64,000 nucleotides of DNA from Mortierella sp. BCC40632. Its lineage: Eukaryota; Mortierellomycota; Mortierellomycetes; Mortierellales; Mortierellaceae. The stretch is taken from assembly GCA_011634665.1 (NCBI GenBank), contig WAEK01000005.1, positions 736,001-800,000 on the forward strand. Reading direction: 5' to 3'. The notes beneath the pieces were generated by a model. The model made no database searches and was not told the origin of the DNA. It worked only from the letters and a program-made list of their open reading frames with translations. A program made the translations under genes and the position numbers. Shown here in pieces: positions 34,300 through 47,168 of the stretch; the first letter of the stretch is position 1; every line of letters starts with the position of its first letter.

Positions 34300-35089
34300 T
34301 TCATGAAATTTGCGGGGACATCAATGTTGGAGGGAAGGGAGGAAGGGGGGAGGGGGAGGAGGGAAGGAGGAGGAGGTTTCTTTCTTGCATCTACCGTTAG
34401 CCTTGGTCCCTTCTCCATTTGATTAGATTTCCTCCTCTTCAGCTTTTAAACACATTTACTGTTCTCGATAGCCTCTGTTTCCTTTGATTTTCAACGTTCT
34501 TCTCTAGCATTTTTTCTTTTTCTTTCTTTCACTGGAATCTAGCGAACAAAGTTGTGCAGTTACAACGCAATCGCATATCCAAATACTAGCTAGACTTGAT
34601 GAAACAGAATACTCTGGTGTTTCAAGGAAAAGAACTCATTCTTGAGCATGCCAAAAGCATTCTCGATTTTTTTTTTTATACTTGTTTTTACTTGTTTTTT
34701 CTTTTTTTTTCTTTTTTCTTTTTTCTTTTTTTTCTTTTCCTTATTCTTGTTTTTCTTTCTTTTTTTCTTTTTTTCTTGTGGGCAGAGTTTGGTTTGGTGG
34801 ATTGAATGTGTGAGTAAAAAGTGTGAATGAGGTGTATAGAATGGGAGAGAGAGAGGGAGGGAGCGGCGATTAGAATACTCATAGGAGGAGAGTATGGGTG
34901 CCAACTAGCAGTATTGATACTAGATACTATTTTGAGAAAATGTATGTGCAGTGTGGATGAATGGCTGAAAAAAAAAAGAGAAGAGCCTATATAGGAAGAA
35001 AAAAAAAAAAGGAAAGGAAAGGAAACTCACGGAGAGAGAAAGAAAAAGAAAAGAAAAGAAATGAAAAGAGAGAAAAAAAATCTGAATAC
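34300..35089. other. Spacer with GGA tract, TTTC-rich tract and transposase relic
   Basis: Apart from the transposase relic at 34534-34676 no gene is visible. A (GGA/GGGA)-rich stretch (34329-34377) and a long T/C tract (34669-34777) occur. A/G-rich sequence (about 34967-35080) lies just past the snurportin stop. Confidence 0.5.
34534..34676 (-). pseudogene. C-terminal relic of a second Harbinger-type transposase
   Basis: Read on the minus strand, one frame gives KIENAFGMLKNEFFSLKHQ followed by VFGYAIAL, stop, LHNFV, with three in-frame stops in total. The Glu-x-Ala-Phe-Gly-x-Leu-Lys pattern is the conserved third catalytic block of DDE_Tnp_4 transposases, and the Leu-His-Asn-Phe motif about 30 residues later is its usual C-terminal landmark. 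The upstream part is missing: the relic abuts a T/C microsatellite on its 5' side. It differs from the transposase at 30011, so it is a separate family member. Confidence 0.55.
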
Positions 35090-37806
35090 TCAGATTCGGA
35101 TCCTCTCTAAAGCATCTTCCATCTCCACTTCTCGTCCTTCAACAGCCTTGGTCCCAGGAACAGGTCCAACTCCACCTTCCTCATCAAAAAACACATCTCC
35201 AACTCTGTCCATCGAGACCCATCCACAGAGCGGTGTCGTCCCCAGAACATAGATCGTCTTTTTGTTGAAAAAGACTAGTCCTGCTGATCGCTCAAACAAT
35301 AAAGTTTCCTCTTGCCGTCTCTTTTGAATCTTGTCATGCGCAGGAAACAGTGATGCTGCCGTTGCAAGCTCCCCTGAAAGAGCCATCGTCCCTAGAGTAC
35401 ACGATATGTCCATGTCCGTGCTGATTTGGATAGGATTTTCTCTTGGACCAGGTACTGTCTCGTCGATCGGAACTGACGCTAAAGAGTCGCTGTGATACAT
35501 CGCTTCGGCCAGTAATCGAACTAGATCAATCGAAGCGTTAAAGTAAGGCAACGGCGTAAAGACGATCGGCCAAAATCGTGTGGTCGAACCCATCTGATCC
35601 TTCCCCCGTGAGGTTGCACCCGTTGTGGCTGATGTGGATGTCACTCCGCTCGACGATCCTACATCGATTCCATCCATGCCTGCTTCATCACCATCGCCTT
35701 CGTCATCGCCCTCGAGATCCAGTCCTGAGGGTTGGCCCTGTCGTGATTCATGATGCAGTCCCTGGGATCGACTCTCTACCGTTCTATAGGTTGCTGTTGG
35801 CATCGACTTTTCGGATCCACCGAAAATATCCATTCCTGCTAGCAGAGATGTGGTACTCTCTGTTGCTGCTTCTGTCGCTGCTGCTGCTGCTGCTGCTTTC
35901 TCTTGCCTCCGTTTGGCCTGCCTTTGTTTCTTCAACTGCCTTTTTGTCTGCTCATGTTCCCAATCCTTGGTCTGACTAGCAATCCATTTACTCTGTAAAC
36001 TCTCGATCTCGGCCAATTTGCCTCTGAGCCACCAGAACCGGAACTCGGTCTCACATTCATAGACAGGGTGACCTCTCCAACACATAATATCCAATGTCCA
36101 AAATGTTCTCGTTTTGGAAGAATAAACACAGTCAAGAATACAATAATCGGATCGTCGATTTCCTCGGTATTGACTCGAGCCTGCGGGGAGACAGGATTCA
36201 AATGCTGAGACCAAGAGTTGGCCCGAGGGAAGTCGAGCAGTCGTTTTCCCGTCTGCGGAAATGACAAAACAACGATGACCGATGGGAAGGGGGACAATAT
36301 AATAGTTGGTATCCAGATCCAAGGGGATGTCGGTTAAGGCCTCTGGAATCATGAGTTGGTCCCTAAGATATGAGTTTGATCCGCATAGGCCAAAAAGAAT
36401 TCCAAAAGCAATGCTTAGTCAGAAAAGAGAAATCATGAGAGAAACTATGCATACATATACACATGAAAAAAGAAAAAAAGAAAAAAGGGCCAGAGCACCA
36501 GGATACAATCGATTCCATTTCCTGCTATTTTTTTTTTTTTTTTTACCTAAAGGGATTCTGGTTCTTCTTCTTCTTCTTTTTGGGTATCTTGGGCAAGTAC
36601 TTTTGCAGTCTTGGTTTTTTAGGCGACAGAGCATCAAAGGTATTATCCTTCTTGGTTCCTGACATGGCCTCGGATTCTTCTCCCGAGCTCAGTCGTCGTT
36701 TATGTTGTTTGATATGGCTGGCTCTCCGGGCAAGAATAGTTTCGATCGGGTCTGGCTCTTCACCCTTGGCGGACGATTTTTCCTTGTTCTTTGATTTTTT
36801 GGCCTTGAGCGTTTTTGAGTCAGGATGGTGTTCTTCTTCTGGAGCTCCTCCTTGGTCAACATCACTTTCGTCTTCTTCTTCCTCGTCATCGTCGTTGTCG
36901 TCGTCGTCATCATCGTCTTCTGAAGCTGAAGATCCGTCGGATTGATGTCCACTAGCAAACTGAGCCAATTTCCTCGCGTGGCTCGTGAACTGGTATCGTT
37001 TCTGTTGTCCATGCCAGAGAAAAAAAAAAAAAAAAAAAAAGAAAAAGAGAAAAGAGTATAAGGAGGTAATTAAGATGCTGTTTATCTCGCGTTTACTTTT
37101 TTTTTTCTTGCCCAGGAATGACGCAGAATGTCAAAGAGCCTGAACTTGAGAGTAAGGAAACAGCAGATATTAAAAGAAAAAGGAAAGCGAAACTCACCTT
37201 GGCCTGCTCCGCAAGGGCCTGACGTCGACGCTCTTCCTGAGATTGCTTCAACGTCTTATTGATCAGAGCATTGGACTTGTAACTGTCCTTGCGACGTTGC
37301 TCCTGAGGGGCTGGGACAGACTTGACAGTTGTCGACTCGAGGAGGTCTCCCAAAGCATCCACTGTAGCCATACTGATGTGATGACCACGATGGGCAGTAT
37401 CGATGGGCACTAATGCTGCTGCGGCGGCTGACCGCCCAGTCATCATTGCCGTCAATGATGTCGTGACGGACGTCGATGGAGTCGTTATTGTCTCGACTGT
37501 CGTGATCCCAGTCGTCGAAGTGATGATCGCTCGTGGAGGCAATGTCATTCCAGTTGACGACGTAGCAACGGTCTGGGTAGTAGAATTGGATTCGGTCAAG
37601 GTGATGGATCCATTCCCAGGTACAGTTTTGAGATGCGTTGTAGCCCCGTTAGCATGCCGTGTGTCTTTGGAGCCAGAGCCATTACTGAGGGTATGGTGAT
37701 TTGTGGTGGTGGTGGTGGAATTGGTACTGGTACTGCTGGGGCTAAAGCGCTGGCTCGAGTCCCGACTGTTTGGTGAATCCTTGCTGTCGGCTTGATGATT
37801 CGACAT
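35090..37806 (-). CDS. SNUPN: Snurportin-1-like snRNP import adaptor
   Basis: Three exons on the minus strand, 37806-37198, 37001-36547 and 36362-35090, encode 778 residues with GT-AG junctions. Exon 1 begins with a 140-residue Ser/Thr-rich tail and ends in an importin-beta-binding motif (YKSNALINKTLKQSQEERRR) that continues across the splice into KKRYQFTSHARKLAQFASG. Exon 2 adds an Asp/Glu tract and a lysine-rich stretch (IPKKKKKKNQNP). Exon 3 carries the trimethylguanosine-cap-binding fold: DIPLDLDTNYYIVPLPIGHR, SDYCILDCVYSSKTRTFW, LDIMCWRGHPVYECETEFRF. A charged, Ala-rich coiled segment and a disordered acidic insert of about 90 residues follow, then FTPLPYFNASIDLVRLL and the C-terminus. 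Snurportin links m3G-capped U snRNPs to importin-beta for nuclear entry. At 778 residues it is about twice the usual animal length because of the tail and inserts. Confidence 0.88.
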
Positions 37807-39934
37807 AGAGTGTGGGCGTGTGCTTTTTTTTTTTTTTGTCTTCTTTCTTGGGTTGTCAAAGGAAAACTTGTGGTGAGAACGAAAAAGAGAGAAAAGAAGG
37901 GAGGAGAAGGGAGGAGAGGAGAGGGAAAAGTTCCGTTAACACACGAGTTCCTGCCAGTTGAATGGAACGCGGTCGAATGTCGAGACTGTCCCTTTTTCTT
38001 TTCTTTTTTTTTTTTTTTCTTTTCTTTTTCTTTTTCTTCCACCCACAGATGTGATGACGGAGATGAGATGGTGCTAAGGAGTCTTATGAGCGTTGGCGGG
38101 GATCGGGCAAAAGAACAAAAGAACGAGACTACGACTAATGAGTCTGGGTAAAGTTGGGTCTGTGAAAGTTTTGTGTATATTTTTTTTTTTTTTGGTGGCA
38201 CCTTCTCTCTTTCTTTTTTTTTTCTCTCTCTATCCCTTACACACACGTTCTGGACTCGTTACGCACTTGCGCATACGCACGCCACCAGAGCGTCGTCGCC
38301 ACTTTGGTCAGAGTCGACCTCAGCCCAACCATCAGCTTAACCTCAGTCTATCAGTCTTTCTCTCTTGCTCTCTAGCCAATCCGATCAAGTGCTCAGAAAC
38401 ATTGAGACAAAGTAACCCCGTCCTGCCACAAATCTCTTGGATTCTCTCTCCCATCCATCTTCCATCCATTTCTCATCCTTACACAGCATCGCCCATAAAA
38501 CTTTTTTCATTCGCAAGGTGACAAGGCCTATTTAAGGATCGGCGGAGCACCCTATTATCGGACCTAGTAGGTTGATTAAGCCTGTGGCAAAGCATGCTCA
38601 GGATGGAAAGCTTGAGATCTCTTTCTCAAATAAACAATCCTTTGAGCTGAGCGTTGCCGGAAGAGTTTTCTACCTTGCCCCAAGCGCGCCCCAAGCGTGC
38701 CTTCAACATGCCTGAGGCATAGTCATAGAAAACCACGAGTCGGGGCAACACAAACAAATCAGTGACCCGAGCAAAAAAAAAAAATGAATAATGCACGGCA
38801 GACGCGTGCAGTCATGACGCGTTTTTTGAGTTTGTTCTCTCTCTCCTTGCTTCAAAAAAGGGCTGGCCCGATCGATGCTAATCCCACTTGATGGTTGCAG
38901 GAAAGAGAGTTAGTTCAGGAAGCGGCCACACACAACCAAGGGACAGCCAAGGACAAAATTATACTCACGGCTTTCCTTCCCCCTCCCCCCCTTCCCTTTT
39001 CAGATGATGCGTTCCTTCTTTCGACAATGATTTTTTTTTTATTTATCCGTTTATGCCCCATTCACCGAAAGAAAGCCAAGCGTCTTTGGCTGTTTTTTCA
39101 CCATCGACAAGGGAGCTATTCTGATCTAAAGTGAACTAACTACAGCGCCAAGTCAAATAGCCATTCGTGGCTCTGCTGTATGCACAAGGCACACAGCATC
39201 TTTCCTTCTACAACGGGGCCAATTGGACAGAGTTGAGGATTAAGGGAAAGAAAGGAGAAGAGTAGGGAGGTGGAAGAGACCTATAGCCCAATACATACAG
39301 CCAAGGGCTTCCCAGGCTGTTCTAACAGATGCGGACAAAAGAGAATAAATCCAAAAGACTCGACAGGCTAGCAAGATCCGAATGAGAGAATAGAATTACC
39401 ATGACCTTTTTTTAAGCATAGGGTGGAGATTATTGGAGTCGTGGCGTCAGGGGAAAAGCTTAATGTTCATACCACCCACCTCCACCATCGAATGCCGCCC
39501 GAACACGAACCCCCCTCTTGTTCTCTGGAGAGAGAAAAAAAAAAAAAAGTAAACAACACCACGGGTTGACGCAAGGACCCAAGTAGTTCACATGCATCTG
39601 TTTACGCTTTTTTTTTTTTTTTGTCTTTCGGACATTTGGAAGGGTACTCCTGAGCTGCTTATGTGTTCGCATTAAGCACTTGACCCTTTAGAAAATCACC
39701 CAGCTTCAGCTCTTTTTTGTTCAGGCTTTTTTTAAAAAAAAAAAAAAAAAAAAAATACTCATAAAAGGCGTCTTGCATTCATCCGATTTTTTTTTTTCGT
39801 TTTTATTGTCCATTTTTTTTTCGATCTATCCTACCAACTTTACTCTCTTCATTCTTTTTATCACAAAAAAAAAAAAAAAAAAAAGAACCGGCAGAAAAAA
39901 ACAAACGAGCACTACCTGTCCCAGCCACTGCAAC
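37807..39934. other. Divergent intergenic region between snurportin and the DUF1769 gene
   Basis: About 2.1 kb that should hold both promoters. It has T/C tracts (37826-37837, 37990-38037, 38178-38224), A runs (38772-38783, 39535-39548, 39734-39755, 39866-39884) and T runs near 39609-39622. No additional gene or RNA was recognised; 38520-38760 is less repetitive but shows no coding frame. Confidence 0.45.
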
Positions 39935-40462
39935 ATGGCTCCACCTTCGATCATCGAATTCAACAACGTTCGCTACCGAGTTCAGATCTCGGCCGGTCCC
40001 GTCCCTATAGTCGGCAAAGAAAACTGTAAGAGTCCAGACGATGGCTGCGACTCTCTCATCAAATGCATGACTCCAATCGCCACCAATAATGATTCAAACC
40101 CATTCTTGATCGAGACAGAAGACTTTGTGGGTCACCTCGTCTTTCGAGTCCGGGGTCATGACCAGATCGAGGGCTATGTTGAGGGTCAACAACAAGATGG
40201 TTTACCCATTTTGAAGGACAGCGCTTGGTTCGATCATGTCCCTGTCTTTGGTTATGGTGGTTCTGGGTTAGACGGTCAAGGAAGAGGCCGTTTCGGGTTT
40301 GGTGGGAAACAACAAAACACACACCTGAGCTCGCTTCAGATTGTTGGAAGGTTCAAGCGAGAGTGGCCAGCAGATCAGATTGTCTTTGGAGTAAGTAGTC
40401 TCGATTTAAAAGGATTGATTGCATGAATGTGTCCTGTTTAGGGAAAGATACTATATCTTTAA

Positions 40463-40499
<37 letters not shown>

Positions 40500-41378
40500 C
40501 CCTTTCGTCTACCTTCTCCTATACAAGGGCACGTTTGAGAAACCGCTCAAGTTGCCTCCACTTGTTTCGACAGCTATCAAGTTCTTGCAAGCACTTGACC
40601 CAGGACTGGATATCAATCTACTTTGTCCTCGACCCTATTTCTCGACTCTAGTCCTCACAGGCATGAACACTGTCCATGTAGCCGAGGCAAACCCTTCTCC
40701 TCTTTCCAATATGGAGCAATCAACTTCCTTCAGTGGTAGCAAAGATCCTTCTCGACAGGACGAGGAAGAGACACAGCACTGGCGAAGCAGTAGCGAGACA
40801 TTGAATAACGTTGTCCCTATCCCACCATGGCCATCTCCCAATGGAGAGCACATTATAGAGAATACAGAGTTATTGATCGACCCAGCAGAGGATGCCAAGA
40901 AAAGAGCCAAATTGGTTCGGGATTCCAACCTTCGACGTAATTATTTTGCAAAGCCCAAAAACTCGACGCGTCATCATTTCCGAACGGATATGATCTATGG
41001 CTTTGATACTTTTAATCCCTTCTTGGATTGTTCGAGGTTTGGTCTCAGGTTGCCTGGGTTCAGTCTTGATTTCTTTAAGTATATTGGTGACCAGGTAAGG
41101 AAAAGAGCCTCCTCCTCCTCCTTGATGAGGAGGGGGGACTACTGTTTGTGGATCTAACTCCATGAAAGCGAGTGTGAAAAGAGAGAGAGATGCAAACTTC
41201 ATCGCCATATTTCTCCTGTTCATACTTTATATTTTTTTTCCATCTTTCTATCTTTCTATCAATCTAGCCGTTGACCTACGCGCTCAAGTCACGGGACGGA
41301 TCCGTAGTCTTTGCAGCCGTTTCCATTCAACTCGTTCCGGTGGTTTCAACCAAAGTCGAAGAAGCAACACATCCTTGA
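39935..41378 (+). CDS. DUF1769 (UPF0590-like) fungal protein
   Basis: Three exons, 39935-40390, 40528-41094 and 41268-41378, give 377 residues; junctions are GT-AG in phase 0. The start is the ATG after CTGCAAC (MAPPSIIEF). The protein follows the conserved order of the fungal DUF1769 family: an N-terminal VRYRVQISAGP strand, a domain with DFVGHLVFRVRG, LQIVGRFKREWPADQIVFG, then FEKPLKLPP, the Asn/Thr block TGMNTVHVAE, a hydrophilic insert, RRNYFAKP, YGFDTFNPFLDCSRFGLRLPGF, and the terminal strand FAAVSIQLVPVV. No catalytic residues are known for this family and none are proposed. No signal peptide or membrane helix is visible, so a soluble intracellular protein is likely. Intron 1 contains a run of about 33 T. 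Confidence 0.85.
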
Positions 41379-43159
41379 GCCCCCCCCCTCCTCCCATTTC
41401 CTTTCCACCAAAAAAAAGAAAAAAAGAAAAAAAGAAAAAGTAGGATTTCTTTTGTACATTAAAGAAGAAGAAGAAGAAAAAGATGCGGAGTATTGTTTCG
41501 GGCATCTTGCAATGAATCCTAGTAGTAGTATTGTGGTCAAAAAAAGAACGCGTATTTTGAGCTACCTCCAGACTGGGAGTCCTACATTTGGATACTTGGG
41601 AAAGTCTCATCCGTGGGGGGTCGACTGCTCAACAGCCAAAAAAGAAAAAAAAGAAAAAAAAAAAAGGCGATCTCTTGTACTCTAAAAAAAGTAAGATGAT
41701 TGTCCAAAGACAAAAGTACTACTCTACCACTCTCTTTTCGGAATGGAAAAATAAACGATTTCTATCCTGCCATGTTACTATCAAGGTACTAACCTAGGGA
41801 GAGGCCAAAGAAGGGGAGAGGAGGGGGAGGGGGGGAAGGGAAAAGAAGGGAGGAGCCGCTTGGCCGAGGTACTTTTATTCGGATATGGGATTCCAACAGG
41901 TACCCCAGCCATCCACTGAAAGTGGCTACTGAAAGAGAAAAAAAAAAAAAGCGGCGATGAAAAACATTTTTCGCGTGGTCTCGTTTATGTCTCCGGAGAC
42001 GGTCTCCTTGGACGATGGACACGGACTTTTTTAGGCCAAAGGCGTTGTAATATACTCTTTTTTATGCTCTCAATAGATAGAGAGGCTAGGAGCCAGTACC
42101 TACGCGCGTTCTTTTTTGGTTCCCGCATCCTGCCTCAACCTGCTCCCATCGTCCAAAGCATAAGGGAAGGGGAAGGGGAAGGGGAAAGAAAAAAAAAAGT
42201 CGTTCTTGGGTACCTCGACATGTTTATTTTTTAATGTTTGTTCAACACCACAGCAATATACACACCACTACAAAATCATAGTAAGGATCCCTTTTGTTCT
42301 GTCCCAGGCCTTAGGTCAAGTCATGTATGTAGCTTTGTGAATGTTTTGGACTCTTCTCCGAGGCTCAGAACCAACCAAAAAAAAAAAAAAAAAAAAAAGT
42401 TGAGAGATAGATAGATAGATAGATAGAGAAAGAAAGAGCGCATTGTTATCCAAAAGGCCAAGGCAAAAGACGACTTTGACTCCAAAAGCTTCAGTCGAAC
42501 TGCTGATACATGGAGTTCCTGGCTTCGGAAAAGGAAGGGAGGGGGAGGGGGAATGAAGGAGACGAATGTACATGCCACTGTCATCCGTCTACTTGTACTT
42601 GGTATGCATTTTTTTTTCTCTTATCATGTCATGCCACTTTCTAGTCATACGCACAGCCAAAAGAAAAGAAATGGACCTTGGGACATTCCCCAAACAAACA
42701 CCAAGCCAGCAGGGTGAACGAAAGAAACAAAAAAAAAAATACAGATGTAAACTAACAACGCGTCCCCCCTATTCTTTTTTTTTCGCTCTTTTGGTCACGA
42801 TACACCCATTTTTTTTTTTTTTTTTTTCAACGAAGATCCACCTCCACTTTCCTTGTGCTACTGTAAAGTGAAGGTGATGATGGATGATGAGGAGGTGGAG
42901 GTGAGGAGTATTCTTTTGGCCTGCATAACAAAGGACTCGGGTCCTTGGGGTGCCAAAAAAAAAAAAAAAAAGGAGACGAAGAAGGATCTAAACAATCTCT
43001 TTCTCTTTCTCTTTCTCTCTCTCTCTGCACGGGAAACCTCTGCACCCAGCCAGTCAACAGGTAGATAGAAAAGGGAAAAAAAAGGTATCAAGCAACTTGT
43101 ATGTATTTTGTCACAGCCCGCAACAACTTGTTGGGCAGTGTAGTCGAATAAAAAACATA

Positions 43160-43168
<9 letters not shown>

Positions 43169-43214
<46 letters not shown>

Positions 43215-43463
43215 AAACTCACATGCAGGGTAGGGGTACTTCTTTCTCTCTCTTTCTCTCTTTTTTACATGCACATCCACATCACATACCCATGCACATA
43301 CCTTCACCCCCACCCCCTCGACTCATGCTTTGACCAGTACCTATGTAATTCTTTCTCTCATTCTTTTTTTTTATTATCTTGTGAAATAGACCAAAAATGA
43401 CCATGATAAAAAAAAAAAAAATGAGAGAATGGGAGAGAGAAGAAGAAAAAAAAAAAAAAAAAA

Positions 43464-43501
<38 letters not shown>
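43169..43501. repeat. Two (GA)n tracts with flanking A runs
   Basis: (GA)n at 43169-43210 and 43464-43500, with A/T runs between them. Confidence 0.9.
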
Positions 43502-43506
<5 letters not shown>

Positions 43507-46009
43507 AGCTAAGAAAAAGAAGCAGTAACCGAGGAGCGAGAAAAGAGAAAATAGCCAAAGGGCAAAGGGCAAAAGGTAGACTTGAAGCAAACTCCCCCAA
43601 ATGAACCAAGATGATGGCAAGTTGCTCTGCCACATGGTGGAAAAAAAAAATACATGTGCGTTTTACCCGCACATGTATCCCCTCTCCCTTCCGTCATCGT
43701 CTCTCTCTCTCTCTCCTTTGTCCTTTTTTTGTCTTCATGTTCTCGGTCATCCTAATCCATTGTTTAGGCTCTCCTCTTAAAGCCATAAAAAAAAAAAAAA
43801 AAAAAAAAAAAGAAAGAAAAAAAGGAATTAGGACCTTGGTGAGGCGTGGGGTCGGGTACCCTGGTCTACTTTCTTTTCTCTTTCAAGTCCTGGTGCCCAC
43901 ACCAAGAGAATCAGGGTTCAAAGAAAGATCGAGCATGGAAATGGGGGGGGAGGGGAGGAGAGACATTCAATGAAGAAGGACGCGGGTAGGCGGGAAGATA
44001 GGAGATCTCATTCTTCCTCTCTTTCTCTCTCACGCTATACTTTCTCGGCCCTCGTGGTGCAAAGGATATTTCTGGACAAGATCTGTGTTCGTTTACATAG
44101 TTTTTTTTTTTTTTCACCCCTTCCCCCCGATCATCCTTTTATTGCGTCTCGCATTTTGTGTTTTTTTTTTTTTTTTTTTTTTCTTTTTTTCCCCTCCCCT
44201 CCTACTCCTCTATCTCTCAATCAATCTTTCTTCCTACATTTCTTGCTCCGGGGCTCGGTCAAGAAGGAAAGGAAGGGAAAAGTAGAAGGGGAGTGTAGGA
44301 AAGAGGAGAGAACACCTTAGGATTTTTTTTTTTTTTTTTCAAACTCCATGGCACAATCACAACACACCCGTGCGTGTACCCAGCAGGTGCTGAGTTTTGT
44401 TGTTGTTGGTGCTGTTGTTGATGTTGATGTTTTATGGTTCACGGGATTGCTCACTTCGATTCACCACGTTTCTGGTTTAGCCTAGGGGTTTCTGTGATGT
44501 GGTTGGCAATTGAAAAGAAAAAAAAAAAAAAAAAAAAAAGGAGGCCGAAATGACAAGAATGCGGTGATTAGAAGGAGGGGAAAGGTCAAGGAGAAGGAGC
44601 AAAAGGAAAGTAAGAAAAGTGAGCAAGAAAGAGAGAGCAAGAGATTTTTTTCTTGTGTTCACCCTACCCATCCGAATGTATATGCGTGTGCGTGTATGAG
44701 GAGAGCATGGTTACATCGCCCTTATTCCTTCTCTGCAGTCCGAGGCCTTGGATATGCACGCCAGGATGTTGGTAACTACCCCCCTCTCCCCTTTCTCCTC
44801 TTCTCCTTCTCTCCCTCCATCCTCTCCTCCCAACCAACCAAACAACCAACCAGCCAACCAGCCAACCAACCAACCAACCAAACCAAACCGAGAAAAAAAA
44901 GAAAAAAAAATGTTCATAAGAGCGCACAAAGGAAGGAAAGGCATAAGGACCGAGTCATTGTTAGGTCACCTTGGGAGTCTCAAGGACCATGGGACTCGAT
45001 GGAAAGGGGGGAGGATGAGAAGGAGGTTTATCCCGATTCGGGTGCATGGAAGAAAGAGAGAGAGAAAGAGAGGTTGTGAGTCTCGATCGATTTCTTTTTT
45101 GCGGTTCGAGCTCTCAAAAGGGGGGAGGAGGAGCGACCCTACTATCCCATTCCTCTGGCTGGTGAACTACGGGACACACAAACCACAGAAAAAAAAAATA
45201 ATAAAATAAAATGGCCCCAAAATGCATTGATGGGCGCACTAACTGCGCCTGAAGCGAAACTGCCGAACTTGATCAAGGTTTAGTTTGGATCGAAGGAAGA
45301 GGTGGATGAGGAGAGCAGGACCCATGGGTAGAGAATGACTTTTAGTTCATTCAAAGTAAAGAAAAAAAAAAAAAGAGAGGTTCTCTTTTGAAAAAGTGAG
45401 CTCCTGTGAACTAGAAAAAGAAATCCTTTGAAGGAACAGTATCCTTTGACAAATATTCTTCATTCCATCGTATTCATGCACCCTCTGTCCCCTCCCCTAC
45501 TTTTTTTTGTTCATCCACCGCTGCCCCTTCTCAAGAGAGGACAAGAGAGAGAGAAGGAGGAGCGATAGAAATCGTTGTTCCAGACACGACGGGGCAACGC
45601 GCATGTAACTTCCCCTTAGTCTAGAGATCTTCTCTCTCTCACGGTGTGAGGCGACGCGCACCTAGGATATTACTTTTGCTCTTGTGAGAGGATCGGTCAT
45701 TCTCCTGAGGGCTTTTATTTTTGACTACCCAGTTTGTGTTCGTCTTTTTTTTTTTTTTTTTTTTTTTTTTTTCTTAACACGCCCATCATAGCCTCTTTGC
45801 GCCTTCTTTTCCAGCGAGTGAGCCTTCTCTCTCGTCAAAAAGGCATATGAAATATGGATCCGCTAGCCGGCCGGACTTGGGAAGAAGGAGGGGAGAAGGA
45901 GGGGCGAAAGAATCCACCTGCATGAGCTAGGCCTTCTTCTCAAGGTCACAAATGGGCGCTCTCCCAATCTCCCAATGTCCAAATATTGGAACCATGAGCT
46001 GTTGAGCAA

Positions 46010-46042
46010 CACACACAACACACAAACACACACATATACACA

Positions 46043-46074
<32 letters not shown>

Positions 46075-46080
46075 ATACAC
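46010..46080. repeat. (CA)n tract
   Basis: CA dinucleotides interrupted by AACACA and TATACA units; the pure core is about 46042-46070. Confidence 0.9.
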
Positions 46081-46835
46081 AGGGAGGAAGGTAATGCATC
46101 TGATTTTTTTCCACTCGCGGTTACTACGGAAGAGCGTGTGTTCTAGCACAGTCGGAGAAAGCGGGGCGTAGTAGACAGAACAAGTATATCCGGTGAGGGG
46201 TCAGTGTGTGATTTCTAAACACTCAAAGAGAGAGAGATGGCCTCCCTCTCTCTCCCAAAATGAGCAGTGGCGACAGCCTCCCCCATCCCCCCCATCATCT
46301 TCACTTTGTCCTGTGTCCTCACGCCTTCTTTTCATACCTTTTCTTTATATTTTTTTTTTTTTTTTTTTTTTTTCACTTTTTTAATCCTCAGCCATTCATC
46401 TTTTCATGACAGAAGTGAGGGAAAGCGGAAGGGAGGAGGGCGATGAGAGACCATTCTAGTATTCTACCAACCGGAAGAGCAGGGGTCAAGAGCGCAGTAA
46501 GGACCCTTTTTCAACTCAACACAAACCCAAATAGAAAGCAACAGCCAAGATACAGAGAGACAGATAGAGAAAACAACAACAACAATGGTCATCAGCCTTC
46601 ATCATTTGGATTTTTTTGCAGTAGTTTTGGTAGGAGTCGAAAAAAAAAATATATGGAACACCCTGATTTGCTCCGCATTTAGACACGCACGAAAGGTAGA
46701 GAAGGGGGGGGGCGCAGACGGTGCGCATGAACCCCTCCCTCCCTCCCCCACCAGAGAGAGGTCTTCTTTTTGACCCAATTTTTTTTTCTTTCTTGCAACC
46801 ACACTTTTGGTCTATCTTTGCCTGGTGTGTGTATG

Positions 46836-46836
46836 C

Positions 46837-46886
<50 letters not shown>

Positions 46887-46891
46887 CTCTC
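46836..46891. repeat. (CT)n tract
   Basis: About 27 CT units with one CG interruption near the 3' end. Confidence 0.9.
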
Positions 46892-47105
46892 TGAATGTGG
46901 GTTGGGTAAAAGGGTCCAAGTGCCCCTAGTGCAATGAGGATGAGGGGAGTTGGCGGGAAGAAGAAGAGGGGAGAAAAAAAAAAAAAGGAAAGGGTCTCTT
47001 TCACTCTCTCTCTCAAAAGGAGGCCTTGGTGTATCTTTTTATTCCAAAGTCACCGGATCTCTAAGGACACTTTATAGACTACAATTTCTCTCTCCATCTG
47101 TCTAC

Positions 47106-47106
47106 C

Positions 47107-47163
<57 letters not shown>
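47106..47163. repeat. (CTGT)n tetranucleotide array 1
   Basis: About 14 uninterrupted CTGT units followed by a CT/CCT tract to 47190. Confidence 0.92.

Positions 47164-47168
<5 letters not shown>

Noticed and set aside
38520..38760. Search for tRNA or small RNA in a less repetitive spacer
   Set aside because: No cloverleaf, B-box or conserved snRNA element could be recognised here or elsewhere in the window.
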